Below are positions 1 through 11,889 of a stretch of DNA of 64,000 nucleotides, in pieces; positions within the stretch are counted from its first letter, which is position 1; each line of letters opens with the position of its first letter. The DNA comes from Candidatus Rokuibacteriota bacterium (lineage in GTDB: Bacteria; Methylomirabilota; Methylomirabilia; Rokubacteriales; CSP1-6). Location of the stretch: NCBI GenBank assembly GCA_030647435.1, contig JAUSJX010000097.1:62001-126000 (forward strand). Direction: 5' to 3'. The notes beneath the pieces were generated by a model, which made no database searches, had not been told where the DNA came from, and saw nothing but the letters and a program-made list of their open reading frames with translations. The position numbers were made by a program, and so were the translations under genes.

Positions 1-2
1 AG

Positions 3-1945
<1,943 letters not shown>

Positions 1946-1949
<4 letters not shown>

Positions 1950-2743
1950 GCGAAGAGACCGCCTTCTTCATCCTCGAAGGCGAGCGCCTCGTCCCTACGG
2001 TGCTCACCCGGGGGCCGTGGAGCCCTATCCACCAGCATGGCGGGCCGCCCTCGGCCGTCATGGCGCGCGCCATCGAGCAGGCCGCGGGCGAGCCGGATTC
2101 GCTCCACATGACCCGCTTCACGATCGACTTCGTCCGGCCCGTGCCGATGGAGCCGCTCACCGTCAGCGTGGAGCGGGTGCGCGACGGCCGCCGCGCGCGC
2201 GGCTATGCCGCCGTGCTCTCGGCCGGGGGGCAGGCCGTGGCGCGGGGCACCGCGCTCGTGGTCCGCACCGAGCCGGTGACGCCGCCGCCCGTGCCCGTCC
2301 AGGAGCCGCTGCTTCCGCTCCCCGATGAGGCCGCGCCCTTCCAGTTCCCGTTCTTCCGCGATCCGGTCGGCTACCACACCGGCGTGGAAACACGAATGGC
2401 GCGCGGCAGCTTCGGCTCGGGGCGGGCGGCGGCGTGGATGCGTCTGCGCGTGCCGCTCGTCCAGGGCGAGACTCCCTCGCCGGCCCAGCGCGTCCTGGCC
2501 GTGGCCGATTCGGGCAGCGGCGTCGGCGCGGCCTTCGACCCGGCGCGCTTCGTTCCGTTCATCAACGCCGATCTCACCGTGGCGCTCCACCGCCTCCCGG
2601 ACGGCGAGTGGATCGGGCTCGACGCCGTGACCGCGCTCGAGCCCCACGGCATCGGGCTCACCCGCACCGGCCTCTACGACGTCCGCGGACCGATCGGAGA
2701 GGGGCTGCAGGGCCTCGTCATCGGCCGGCCGGTCGCGCGCTGA
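1946..2743 (+). CDS. Thioesterase-like (double hotdog) acyl-CoA thioesterase family protein
   Basis: A 265-residue protein whose start overlaps the clpB stop (ATGA), so it is probably translationally coupled to clpB. The N-terminal half has the TesB/PaaI-like hotdog pattern: an [16 protein letters not shown] helix start, a [16 protein letters not shown] strand and an [14 protein letters not shown] strand. The C-terminal half ([12 protein letters not shown], then [12 protein letters not shown]) looks like the second hotdog of TesB-type thioesterases. It would hydrolyse an acyl-CoA in the cytoplasm; the substrate cannot be read from sequence. The length fits the thioesterase-like superfamily (4HBT_3 type). 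Confidence 0.8.
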
Positions 2744-2798
2744 CGAATCCCTCGGCGGCCCCGCAGCATCGCAACAGGAAACTCCCACAGGAGGCTAC

Positions 2799-4088
2799 GT
2801 GACCGACGCCCGGAAGCGGCTCTACTACGGCTGGATCGTGCTGGCCGCGGTCGTTTTCGTCATGCTGGGCGCCTCGGGGATCCGTGCCATCTTCGGCGTC
2901 TTCATCAAGCCGATCGAGGCGGAGTTTGGCTGGACGCGCCAGCAGCTCTCGGGGGCCGCGGCCTTGTCGCTCTTCGTGCTCGGCGCAGTCGGACCCACGG
3001 TGGGCTGGCTCGCCGACGTCTGGGGCCCACGCCGCGTGATGCTCCTCGCCACGGCCGTCCTTGGTGTCGGCACCGTCCTGGCGTCCTTCGTCGGCCACCT
3101 CTGGCAGATGTACGTCACCGCCGGGGTCCTGATGGCCGCCGGCGCCGGCGGCCTCGGCATCGCCACCACGTCCACCGTGGCCGCGCGGTGGTTCGTCGCG
3201 CGCCGCGGCCTCATCCTGGGCATTCTCGGCGGCGCCATGTCGGCGGGCCAGATGCTCGTCGTCCCGCTTTCGATGCTCCTGATCAGCTTCTACGGCTGGC
3301 GGGCCTCGCTCCTCTGGCTGGGCGTGGGCATCCTCGTGCTGGCGCTGCCCGTGATCCTGGCCTTCGTGCGCGACGACCCGGCCGACAAGGGGCTCCAGCC
3401 ATACGGGGCGGGCACGGCGAGCGGCGCGGCGTTCGGCGCGGTGGCGGACACCCGACGCGTGCCCGTCTCCGAAGCCATGCAGGTGCCGGCGTTCTGGCTC
3501 CTTGCCTCCACCTTCTTCGTCTGCGGCTACACGTCGAATGGTCTCGTGCTGACCCACCTCGTGCCGCACGCGGCGGAGCACGGCTTCTCGGAGATGCACG
3601 CCGCCCAGGCGCTCGGCCTCATGGGCGCCATGAACATCGTGGGCACGGTGCTCTCCGGCTGGATCTGTGACCGCTTCGGGAGGAAGGGGCCGCTCGCCTT
3701 CTACTACTGCGTGCGCGGGTTGTCGCTCATCTTCCTGCTCTACGTCTGGAACGTGCCGTCGCTCCACATCTTCGCGGCGGTCTTCGGGCTCAACTACATC
3801 TCGACGGTGCCGCCCACGACGACGCTGACCGCGAACATCTTCGGCCGGCTCTCGGTGGGCACGCTCTCCGGCTGGATCTTCTTCTCGCACCAGGTCGGCT
3901 CGGCCATCGGCGCCTGGGCCGGCGGCGCCATCTTCGACGCCACCGGCTCCTACTCCTGGGCCTTCCTGTCGGCGGCGGTGCTCGCTTTCATCGCGTCCGG
4001 CCTTTCCCTCCTCATCAAGGAAGTGCCGATCAGCGCCCAGCCCAGACGGCGCCCGACGCCGGCCGGCGCGCCGGTCGCCGCGGGCTAG
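2799..4088 (+). CDS. MFS transporter, monocarboxylate/oxalate-antiporter-like
   Basis: A 429-residue integral membrane protein with about 12 hydrophobic segments. The opening YYGWIVLAAVVFVMLG and FGVFIKPIEAEFGWTR pattern is typical of the OFA/monocarboxylate branch of the major facilitator superfamily. Loop 2-3 carries a GWLADVWGPRRV signature and loop 8-9 carries a CDRFGRKG motif. The GTG start is supported by a strong AGGAGG at 2789-2794, five bases upstream. Its 3' end overlaps the convergent neighbour's 3' end by 4 bp. The likely role is carboxylate uptake or exchange; the substrate is unknown. Confidence 0.9.
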   Translation: MTDARKRLYYGWIVLAAVVFVMLGASGIRAIFGVFIKPIEAEFGWTRQQLSGAAALSLFVLGAVGPTVGWLADVWGPRRVMLLATAVLGVGTVLASFVGHLWQMYVTAGVLMAAGAGGLGIATTSTVAARWFVARRGLILGILGGAMSAGQMLVVPLSMLLISFYGWRASLLWLGVGILVLALPVILAFVRDDPADKGLQPYGAGTASGAAFGAVADTRRVPVSEAMQVPAFWLLASTFFVCGYTSNGLVLTHLVPHAAEHGFSEMHAAQALGLMGAMNIVGTVLSGWICDRFGRKGPLAFYYCVRGLSLIFLLYVWNVPSLHIFAAVFGLNYISTVPPTTTLTANIFGRLSVGTLSGWIFFSHQVGSAIGAWAGGAIFDATGSYSWAFLSAAVLAFIASGLSLLIKEVPISAQPRRRPTPAGAPVAAG

Positions 4089-6594
4089 CCGCAGTCGCCT
4101 TCGCGTGGAGCCCCGCGGCGGTGCGCTTCGGCCGGGGCGGCCGCCGATCCGTCCGTCCCGGCCGACGCCCACGCGAACGCAATGAGCGCGGCGCCGTAGC
4201 ACGCCACGCCGGTCCAGAACGCGGCGGAAATGCTGGAGCTCAGCGCGATCACGATCGCGAGAACCGATGCGCAGACGGACGTGGCCCCGTTGATTCCCCA
4301 GAGCCACGGCGTCAAGGCCGGCGTGCGTCCGGAGGCCAGCCGCATGCCGAGCGGAAAGGCCATGCCCATGAACAGGCCCAGCGGAAACAGCATCGCCGTC
4401 ACCAGCAGAACGCGCACCGGTGTCGTCGACTCCTGGTACGCGCGGATGACGCCGGGACTCACGATCCCGAACACGAAGAGGACGACCAGGAGAAGCAGCA
4501 GGAGCCGCGCCGCCGGGCCCATCGCGCCGCGCACCTCGACTCTGCTGGTCAGATAGCTGCCCACGCCGCTCAACACGAGCAGAGAGAAGAGAACCACGGA
4601 CAGGCTGTAGGTCGGGTGGCCGAGGAAGACGATCAGCCGCTGCATTTGGGAGATCTCGACGAACATGAACCCGAGCCCGATGCCGGCGAAGAAGACCATG
4701 AGAGGGACGCTGCCCCGGAGATCGGCCCGCTCGGTCGTCATCGCCAGCGGCACCACAATGCAGAGACCCGTCAGCACGATCACGACGATGAGCAGCGCGC
4801 CCAGAACGGACACGGCCTTCATGTTGATGTGATCGAACTCCTGCCCCGAGCTCGCCCGATTGAACACGTTGCGGAGCCGAAGCGTGTGAAAGAAGAACGG
4901 GCTGTCATCCGTGGGGGCGGCGATGTTGACCGGAAAGCCCGCCAGGAACCGGCTCGGATCGCCTGCCGAAGCGAGCGTGGTGAACGTGTCGTCGGCGGAA
5001 TACCGGGGGCTGAGGACGACCTCGAATTGCATCCTGCGCGTCACCGCTTCGATGGCGTCGATGTCGAGATCGGAGAACGGAGCCCGGCCGACGAGGATCG
5101 TCGCGATGCCGACCGGCGTGCGGTCGCCCGGATCCATCTGCTTGACGATCACGATGTGACCGCGGGGATCCTTCACCCCTGACTGCGTCAGCGCCGTGTG
5201 GGCCAGCGACGTCAGGCGGTATGTTTCGTCGGGCCTCGATCGAAAGTGATACCGCGAGACCGCGAGGACCCCGTTCGGGCTGAGGCGGTCCAGGGAGAGC
5301 TTCCAGGCCTCCGCCGTGTACAGCGAGTTCTCGGTGAGGACGAATGCCCCGGCGGCGGTGGCGGCCCACGTGTCGATGAGGGATATCTGGATGATATCGA
5401 ACCGCTCCTGCTGCCGGGCGATGTAGCTCCGCGCTTCATCGTTCACGAACCGGACCTGCGGCAGGCGGTCCAGATGCCCGGTAAACCCTCCAAACCGGCC
5501 GTTCACCGTCGCGATGATGTCTTGATTGATCTCGACCCCGAGCACCGAGCGCTGCCCGAACAGGATCGCCGACAGGAGGTCCCGCCCCCCGCCGACCCCG
5601 ATCACGGGGACCCGCGCGCCGCGCCGCACGTAGTGCACCAGGTTCGTGACGTCGTATTTCAAGTGCTCGAGGTCGGCCGGGTTGCCGTCAAACCCGGTGA
5701 GGACGGTGCCGGCGCTGGCGTCCATGAACAATGACAGCTGCGGACGCCACGCTCGGGGCGGAAGGCGGCGCTCAATCCCCAGCCGGCCGGCGCCGAGGCG
5801 CGAGTCGGGTCGCCGTACACCGTGAGGCGCGAGAAGGAGTTCCATTTCTCGTAGAGGGGGCGGGGCTCGGCCCTGCCCTTGACCCATTGGAGCCGGATGA
5901 GCGGCGACTGCTCTCGGACGAGCACGGTGTGAAGCGCGGCGAAGGCTGCTAAGACCAGCGCGACCGTCACCGTGACCTGTTTGAGCCGGGGGCGCGCCCG
6001 CGCTCCGAAGAGCGCCGCCGCGACCCCGGCAAGGCTCCCGACAACGATCACCGCGGTGGGACCGTCGGTCACGTTGAGCGTGACGATGACCCAGAGACAT
6101 CCCATCGCGGCGCCGATGAGATCGGCCGCGTACAGCTTGCCCACCCGCCGCGGGAACTTCGTGAGCGCCAGGGCCACACACACTCCGCTGAAGACGAACG
6201 GCACGGCCATGATCGCGTACGTGACGCCGGTCGAGGCGACCCCCGACACCGTCATATCTCCATCGAAGGGCACGAAGAGCGAAATGAAAAAGCTCACGAC
6301 GGCGGACACGGCGAACAGGACCGCGCTGAGCGCCAGATGCTCGCTCACCCGTTCCTGCGTGAAGAACGCCGGCCGGAGGTAGACGATGATGGCACCGACC
6401 GTCATGCCGAACATGGCGATGGAGATCGCCACGAACGCGAAGTGGTACCACATGGTCACGCTGAAGATGCGGGTGAGGACGATCTCGTACATCACCGTCG
6501 CGAGCGCGACGAAGAAGAGCCCGAGATAGGTGGTCGCCGTCGGGTCGCGATCCGTGTTCACGGTGGCGTCAGCCCCCTGTTGACCTGCCCCCAC
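4085..6594 (-). pseudogene. Spermidine-synthase-like membrane protein, frameshifted near 5743
   Basis: One ancestral gene read in two frames. The 5' part (about 6594 to 5745) encodes six or seven membrane helices starting TTYLGLFFVALATVMYEIVL. The 3' part (about 5742 to 4085) encodes a SAM-binding, spermidine-synthase-like domain (DASAGTVLTGFDGN, VIGVGGGRDLLSA, VLGVEINQDI) followed by about seven more helices. Adding one C to a short C run at about 5742-5745 would join PERGV to PQLSLFMDA in one frame. This is either a recent 1-bp deletion or a sequencing error; each half is otherwise well conserved, so the damage is recent. The start may be the GTG at 6594 or the GTG at 6561, which has an AGGGGG upstream. 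The family is widespread fused MFS/aminopropyltransferase-like proteins of uncertain substrate. Confidence 0.8.
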
Positions 6595-6639
6595 CGCGCC
6601 CGGATCGCTGCGCGGCGGGGCCCGCAGTGGTGAATCGGT

Positions 6640-7422
6640 CTACGCCTTGAGATACTTGTCGAAGAACGCGTGCGGCGCCCCCGGGTAGAGGATGAACTCC
6701 GCCGCGACGCCCCGCCTCTTGAGCTCCGTCTCGAACCGCTTCACGTCGTCCGCCGGGATGCCCGGGTCCGCCTCGCCGTAGAGCCCCAGCACCGGCGCCT
6801 TGATCTTGTCGGCGAGGCTGAAGGCATCCACGCCGGGGACGTCGGAAAAGGTGCGCTTGAGGTGACCGTACCACGGCACCGCCGCCGCGACGCCGGGGTA
6901 CTCGGCGGCGAAATGGAGCGTCAGCGCGCCGCCGCCGCAAAAGCCGGTCACGCCGAGCCGGTCCGCCCGCGCCCAGGTCTGCTGCTCGGCGTAGTCGGCC
7001 GCGGCGCGGATGTCGCCCAGATACTGGGCGCGCGTCACCTTGCCCGAAATTTGCCCCATCTCCTGGAAGTTCTTCCCCTGCATGCCGCCTTCCCGGTGGT
7101 AGAGCTCCGGGGCTATGGCGTAGAAGCCGGCCTGGGCGAAGCGGCGCACGACGTCCTTGTTGTACTCGTTGTTGCCGGTGAAGCCGCAGATCACGACCAC
7201 GATCGGGTACCGCCCGGCGCGCTCGGGGCGGGCGTCGTAGGCGGGGATGGCGGTGCCGCCGACGGTCAGCTGGATCTCCCGGGCGACGATGCCCTTGGTG
7301 TCCGCCGTGACCGCCTGGGCCATCGAGATCCCGGGCGTGAGGACCCCGCCCACGGTGGCGAAGGCGCCGAATTTCAAGACTTCCCGGCGGGATAGTGGGT
7401 TGTGCAGAGACGGATCGTGCAT
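6640..7422 (-). CDS. Dienelactone hydrolase family protein, TAT-exported
   Basis: A 260-residue alpha/beta hydrolase. The N-terminus has a twin-arginine signal (SRREVLKFGAFATVGG, residues 12-27) with a likely cleavage after SMAQA, so it acts outside the cytoplasm. The dienelactone-hydrolase nucleophile elbow GFCGGG (Cys nucleophile), the Asp in GEADPGIP and the His in GAPHAFF form the expected Cys-Asp-His triad. It would cleave ester or lactone bonds, possibly of aromatic-degradation products. AAGGAAGG lies just upstream of the ATG. It is transcribed away from the histidine kinase at 7507. Confidence 0.92.
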   Translation of the reverse strand: MHDPSLHNPLSRREVLKFGAFATVGGVLTPGISMAQAVTADTKGIVAREIQLTVGGTAIPAYDARPERAGRYPIVVVICGFTGNNEYNKDVVRRFAQAGFYAIAPELYHREGGMQGKNFQEMGQISGKVTRAQYLGDIRAAADYAEQQTWARADRLGVTGFCGGGALTLHFAAEYPGVAAAVPWYGHLKRTFSDVPGVDAFSLADKIKAPVLGLYGEADPGIPADDVKRFETELKRRGVAAEFILYPGAPHAFFDKYLKA

Positions 7423-7506
7423 GGACCTTCCTTTCCTGGCTTGGTGAGGGCGATAAGTTCCCTTGCGGAATCGCCCACCGCGATTCTACAGTAGACAGAA
7501 CCAGCG

Positions 7507-9585
7507 ATGAAGCTCTCCGGTTTCGTGTCCAAAGCCATGAGCCTCCGCGAGGCGGCAGCGGTCATCTTCGTGCTGGTCGCCCTGCTGCCGCTCCTCCTCT
7601 TCGTCGCCTTCCTCTCGGTCTCGAACCTCATCTCCAAGACCGAGGCCCAGTTCGCGGCTTTCATGGCGCTCATCATCGCCTGCCTGGGGTTCGTCGTTTT
7701 CCGCCGCTTGGTGGACCAGATCGCCAGGCTGGCGGCCGACGTCACGCTGCCCATCCCCGCGGACCGGGATTTTCCGGACGCCGACGAGGCGGCGGTGCGC
7801 GTGCCGGGCCTGGGCCAGATCGCCGAGATCGGCCAGCTGGCGGGCGCCTTCCACCAGATGCTGGAGGACCTCCGGACCTCGACACAGCGGCTCGAGGACC
7901 TGGTGTTCAAGCTGGGCACGCTCAACGAGCTGGTCGAGATGTCCACCCACATCCCGAGGATCCAGGATCTCCTGGCCTCCGTCCTGCAGAGCACGATGCG
8001 GGCCGTGCACGCCAACATCGGCTCGATCATGCTGCTCGATCAGCAGCGGGAAACGCTGCGCATCGCGGCCTCGCGCGGGCTGCCCGACGAGGTCCACGAA
8101 CAGGCGGAGGTGAAGCTCGGGGAAGGTGTGGCGGGCAAGGTCGCCCAGCTCGGGGACGCCGTTATCGTGGACGACATCGAGAAGGACGCGCGCTTCGCCA
8201 AGGTCAACGACCCCAAGTACGGTACGGGCTCCTTCATCTGCATGCCCGTTCGCGTAGGCGACCGCGTCATCGGCGTGATCAACCTCGCCAAGAAGGAAGA
8301 CGCGAGCACCTCACCGCCGACGCCGCGGCCGTTCAGCCCGACCGATCTCCAATTCCTGAGCGCGCTCCTGACGTACATCGGCTACGCCGTGGACAACGCG
8401 CGCCTGCTCCAGGAGGCGCAGCAGTCGGCGACGCGGCTGCAGAACGTGGTGGACGACCTGCGGGCGACCCAGGCCCAGCTGGTGCGCGGGGAGACGCTCT
8501 CCGCCATCGGCAAGCTCGCCTCGGGCATGGCCCACCACTTGAACAACCTCTTCGCGGTCATCCTCGGCCGACTCGAGACCCTGCAGGCCAAGGTGCCCGA
8601 CCCCGAGGCGCGTCGCTACCTCGAGATCGTCCAGCGGGCCGCGCAGGACGGCGCCGAGGTGGTGCGCCGCGTCCAGCGCTTCAGCCGCGTGCAGCCGGTC
8701 TCGCGCACCATGCCGGTGGACCTCAACCAGTTGGCGCAGGAGGTGCTCGACCTGACGCGCCCGCGCTGGCACAACGAAGCGCTGCTGCGCCAGATCCATA
8801 TCGACACCGCCCTCGACCTGGGCGCGATCCCGCCCGTGGCCGGGGAGCTCGCGCCGCTGCGCGAAGTCCTGATGAACCTCGTGCTCAACGCCATTGACGC
8901 CATGCCGGACGGAGGGCGGCTCGGGGTGAGGACATGGGCCGACGGCCAGGGCGTGCACTGCGAGGTGTCGGACTCCGGCGCGGGCATGTCGGAGGAGGTG
9001 CGGCAGCGGGCGCTCGACCCCTTCTTCACCACCAAGGGACCCAAGAGCACGGGGCTGGGGCTCTCGGTCACCTACGGGATCATCCAGCGCCACAACGGCA
9101 AGCTCGAGATCGACAGCACCCCGGAACGCGGGACCACGGTGCACATCACGCTGCCTGCGGCCGGTGCGGCTGCGGGCGCGCCCGCATCCTCGACGCCGGC
9201 GCCGGCGTCACCGACCCAGCTGCGCGTGCTGCTCGTGGACGACGAGCCCGAGGTGCGCTCCGCCCTGGCCGACGTGCTCAGCATGTCGGGCCACACGGCC
9301 TTTCAGGCCGCGGGCGGGAGAGAAGCGCTGGCGTGGCTCGAAGCGGGCCAGCCCGTCGACCTCGTGCTCACCGACCTCGGCATGCCCGGGATGACGGGCA
9401 CCGACCTCGCCCGCGCGGTCAGGGCGCGCTGGCCGCACCTGCGCGTCGGGCTGATGACCGGCTGGGACGAGACCGAAGCGCCGGTCGGCGAGGCCAGCGC
9501 GGTCGTGGACTTCGTCATCGCGAAGCCCTTCAAGCTCTCCGCACTGCTCTCCGCCTACGCCACCGGCCCCCGCGCGGTCGCCTGA
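7507..9585 (+). CDS. Hybrid sensor histidine kinase (2 TM, GAF, kinase, receiver)
   Basis: A 692-residue signalling protein. Two hydrophobic segments lie at about residues 15-40 and 46-66 with almost no periplasmic loop, so sensing is probably cytoplasmic. A GAF domain follows (about 140-290), then a dimerisation/phosphoacceptor helix with the H-box in GMAHHLNN (about 340), an HATPase domain (NAIDAMPDGG, DSGAGM, STGLGLSVTYG) and a C-terminal receiver (VDDEPEV, phosphoacceptor Asp in LTDLGMPG, Lys in AKPF). The design resembles the smaller kinase at 22640-23971. No partner regulator is adjacent, so the output may be phosphotransfer. A TACAGT hexamer at 7487-7492 is a possible -10. Confidence 0.92.
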   Translation: MKLSGFVSKAMSLREAAAVIFVLVALLPLLLFVAFLSVSNLISKTEAQFAAFMALIIACLGFVVFRRLVDQIARLAADVTLPIPADRDFPDADEAAVRVPGLGQIAEIGQLAGAFHQMLEDLRTSTQRLEDLVFKLGTLNELVEMSTHIPRIQDLLASVLQSTMRAVHANIGSIMLLDQQRETLRIAASRGLPDEVHEQAEVKLGEGVAGKVAQLGDAVIVDDIEKDARFAKVNDPKYGTGSFICMPVRVGDRVIGVINLAKKEDASTSPPTPRPFSPTDLQFLSALLTYIGYAVDNARLLQEAQQSATRLQNVVDDLRATQAQLVRGETLSAIGKLASGMAHHLNNLFAVILGRLETLQAKVPDPEARRYLEIVQRAAQDGAEVVRRVQRFSRVQPVSRTMPVDLNQLAQEVLDLTRPRWHNEALLRQIHIDTALDLGAIPPVAGELAPLREVLMNLVLNAIDAMPDGGRLGVRTWADGQGVHCEVSDSGAGMSEEVRQRALDPFFTTKGPKSTGLGLSVTYGIIQRHNGKLEIDSTPERGTTVHITLPAAGAAAGAPASSTPAPASPTQLRVLLVDDEPEVRSALADVLSMSGHTAFQAAGGREALAWLEAGQPVDLVLTDLGMPGMTGTDLARAVRARWPHLRVGLMTGWDETEAPVGEASAVVDFVIAKPFKLSALLSAYATGPRAVA

Positions 9586-10096
9586 GCCCGTCGCTCTGAG
9601 GAGTACGAGGCTTGTGCGATGAATTGGCCCGTCTCCGAGGGTGAATCTGGGGGAATCGTGCCTCCTGCTGGAGTTCGGTCTGAGATGTTTTGCTGTCTTC
9701 GGTGTCGAAGAGCTTTCGCCGTCCTGTACCGGGAGGCGCTTACAGCGGAGCCGATGGTCGCGACTCTTGCGTCGCATGAACAAAGCCCATCAGGACGAAT
9801 GTGAGGAAGTCCAAACTGACGAGTAGGGAGTTTTTGGGCTCAGGTTGACGAAGACCGGGCGAGTTCAGATCATCCAGTTCTCCCATTTGAGACTGTTGAC
9901 ATCAATTGCCGTCATGGTGATCGCAATCACGCTCGTCATCCTCGCGTTGGAATGACTTCACAGGTGGATCTTCGATTAGTTTGACGTCCTCCGCGTTCCA
10001 CGGTCCGAGATGATATGAGAAGGCCCCGAAAAGGAAACGAGGGCGATCGGCGCCCAAAACCAGACTATTTTCAGGCTAAGGATTTCCTGCGGGGAA
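9586..10096. other. 511-bp gap with no recognised gene; one small hydrophobic ORF
   Basis: Between two 3' ends (kinase on +, gamma-glutamyltransferase on -). It is visibly more AT-rich than its surroundings. No known family was recognised. The only suggestive reading is a short + ORF, TTG at 9845 to TGA at 9953-9955 (36 residues), ending in a hydrophobic stretch (TSIAVMVIAITLVILALE) that could be a single membrane helix. Its ribosome-binding site is poor (AGGGAG 14 nt upstream), so it may be a remnant rather than a gene. Confidence 0.4.
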
Positions 10097-11866
10097 CTAC
10101 CAGCCGATGGCGTGGGCTCCGCGGCGCGGGTCGGCACCGCCCATCAGGATGCCGTCGGGCCCCACCACCACGCAGCAGACGGCCCCCGCGCGCCAGTCCC
10201 ACTCCGGCCAGTCGGCCATGCGGTGTCCGAGGCCGGCCAGCGCGGCGCGCGTCTCGGAGCTCACGCGCTTCTCGGCCTCGAGGAGCCCCGGGGCGTGCGC
10301 GTGAGGCCAGAAGGAATCGGGGAAGCTCCGCGTGGCGACGCGCGGCGCCTCGACGGCCTGCTGCGGCGCCATGCCGTGCGCCGTGATGTTCAGGAACACC
10401 TGGAGCATCGCCTGCTGCTGAACGTCGCCTCCGGGGGTTCCGAAGGGCATGAATGCGCGGCCGTCGCGGAGCACCATGGACGGCGCGGGCGTGAGCCTCG
10501 GCCGCTTGCCGGGGGCGACCACGCTCGGATGTCCCGGCGCGAGCCATCCCTGTGAGCCCCGGGGCGAGACCACGCAGCCCACGCCCGGGATAACCGGAGA
10601 ATCCACGCCCGGGTCGCTCGGGGTCGCGGAGAAGGCGTTGCCCTCCGCGTCCACGACCGAGACATAGGACGTGTCGAGAGAGCCCCCGGGCCGCATCGTG
10701 ACAGGACCGGAGACGCCGTGGCCGCCGTTGGCGACCGCTCGCAGCGAGTACGGATCGCCGGCAGGCGGCAGGTCGGGCCAGGCACGGTCCTCCCTGATCA
10801 GCGCGCGCCGCGCCTTGGCGTACTCCTTCGACAAAAGCCCGTCGGCGGGCACTTTCACGTGGAGCGGGTCGCCGTAATACGCCTCGCGGTCGGCGAACGC
10901 GAGCTTCATCGCCTCGGTCAGGATGTGCAGGGCGCGTGGCGTGTTGTGGCCGAGAGCGCGCCAGTCGTAGCCCTCGATCAGGTTCAGCATCTGCAGCAGC
11001 ACGGGCCCCTGGCACCAGAAGCCGCACGCCGCGATCTCATAGTCGCCGAACGAGGTCTTGAGCGCCGGGGCGATCTCAACGGAAAAGTCGGCGAGATCCT
11101 CGGCAGTCAGCAGGCCGCCTTCGCGCGCGTGGTACTCGGCGATGCGCTTCGCGATGTCGCCCTTGTAGAAGGCGTCCCGGGCGGCGCGGATCGCTCCCGC
11201 GCGGCCCTGCGCGCGCGCATTGAGTTCCGCCGCGGCCATGGTCTTGATGGTTTGCGCGAGCTCGGCCTCGACGAGAAGATGCCCTGGCGGCGGCCCCTGC
11301 CCGTCCTTCAGGTAGAGCGCGGCCGAGGTGGGGAATTTCCTGATCTTGTCGGCAGCGCGGCCGAACTGGTACGCGGAGAAGACGGACAGCGGGAACCCGT
11401 GCTCCGCGCACTCCATGGCGGGCGCCGCCACGTCGGCGAAGCTCTTGGTGCCCCAGCGCTCGAGCGCGGCGCACCACGCGTCCGGGGAGGCCGGCACGAC
11501 GGTGCGCAGCAGGCCGGTGGGGATCTGGCCCCCGCAGCGCTCGCGGAAGAACTCGGCCGTCGCCCGCTTCGGATACGGCCCGACGCCCGAGACCTCGAAC
11601 GTCTCGCCGGTGCGCCCGAGATGCACGAGGATGGGCGCCACGCCGGCGAAGCTCACCATGTCCGGGTGGACGACGCCGAGCATGAACCCCGCGGCGACTC
11701 CGGCGTCGATCGCGTTGCCGCCGGCCTCGAGGATCCGCGCGGCCGCCTGCGCTGCTAACGGGTGGCCCGCCGCCACCATCCAGCGACGGCCCATCACCTG
11801 GTGCATCGGGCCCGCTGCCGGCGCTGTGCCCACGTCTTTTTGCGAGGAGGCGGAGTCGAGGCTCAT
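10097..11866 (-). CDS. ggt: Gamma-glutamyltransferase family protein
   Basis: A 589-residue Ntn-hydrolase of the gamma-glutamyltranspeptidase family, which cleaves or transfers the gamma-glutamyl group of glutathione and related amides. Seen: the N-terminal GHPLAAQAAARILEAGGNAIDA block, the autoprocessing Thr in LDTSYVSVVDAEGNAFS, and the substrate-loop GTPGGDVQQQAMLQ (the family usually has SPGG). The length is typical. No export signal is obvious at the N-terminus, so it may be a cytoplasmic GGT-like enzyme. The ATG lies 23 bp from the divergent gamma-glutamyl hydrolase gene, suggesting joint function in gamma-glutamyl compound turnover. No Shine-Dalgarno is visible; a TATGCT -10 lies 12 nt before the ATG. 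Confidence 0.93.
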   Translation of the reverse strand: MSLDSASSQKDVGTAPAAGPMHQVMGRRWMVAAGHPLAAQAAARILEAGGNAIDAGVAAGFMLGVVHPDMVSFAGVAPILVHLGRTGETFEVSGVGPYPKRATAEFFRERCGGQIPTGLLRTVVPASPDAWCAALERWGTKSFADVAAPAMECAEHGFPLSVFSAYQFGRAADKIRKFPTSAALYLKDGQGPPPGHLLVEAELAQTIKTMAAAELNARAQGRAGAIRAARDAFYKGDIAKRIAEYHAREGGLLTAEDLADFSVEIAPALKTSFGDYEIAACGFWCQGPVLLQMLNLIEGYDWRALGHNTPRALHILTEAMKLAFADREAYYGDPLHVKVPADGLLSKEYAKARRALIREDRAWPDLPPAGDPYSLRAVANGGHGVSGPVTMRPGGSLDTSYVSVVDAEGNAFSATPSDPGVDSPVIPGVGCVVSPRGSQGWLAPGHPSVVAPGKRPRLTPAPSMVLRDGRAFMPFGTPGGDVQQQAMLQVFLNITAHGMAPQQAVEAPRVATRSFPDSFWPHAHAPGLLEAEKRVSSETRAALAGLGHRMADWPEWDWRAGAVCCVVVGPDGILMGGADPRRGAHAIGW

Positions 11867-11889
11867 GCGGCGTATGGTAGCATAGCCGC
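11867..11889. promoter_or_regulatory. Symmetrical bidirectional -10 region between ggt and gamma-glutamyl hydrolase
   Basis: The whole divergent spacer is 23 bp. It contains TATGGTAGCATA (11873-11884), which reads as a -10-like hexamer on both strands: TATGGT (+, 11 nt before the ATG at 11890) and TATGCT (-, 12 nt before the ATG at 11866). Transcription starting about 7 nt downstream of either would give nearly leaderless messages in both directions. Neither gene has a visible Shine-Dalgarno. Confidence 0.5.

Noticed and set aside
5743-6451. N-terminal 236 residues of the minus-strand open frame 4085-6451
   Set aside because: Arg/Gly/Pro/His-rich out-of-frame translation; the real 5' coding is in the overlapping frame 5659-6594, giving a frameshifted gene instead.
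9619-9826. Two overlapping short frames after the histidine kinase
   Set aside because: No homology, no clear ribosome site and mutually overlapping frames; kept only as part of the described gap.
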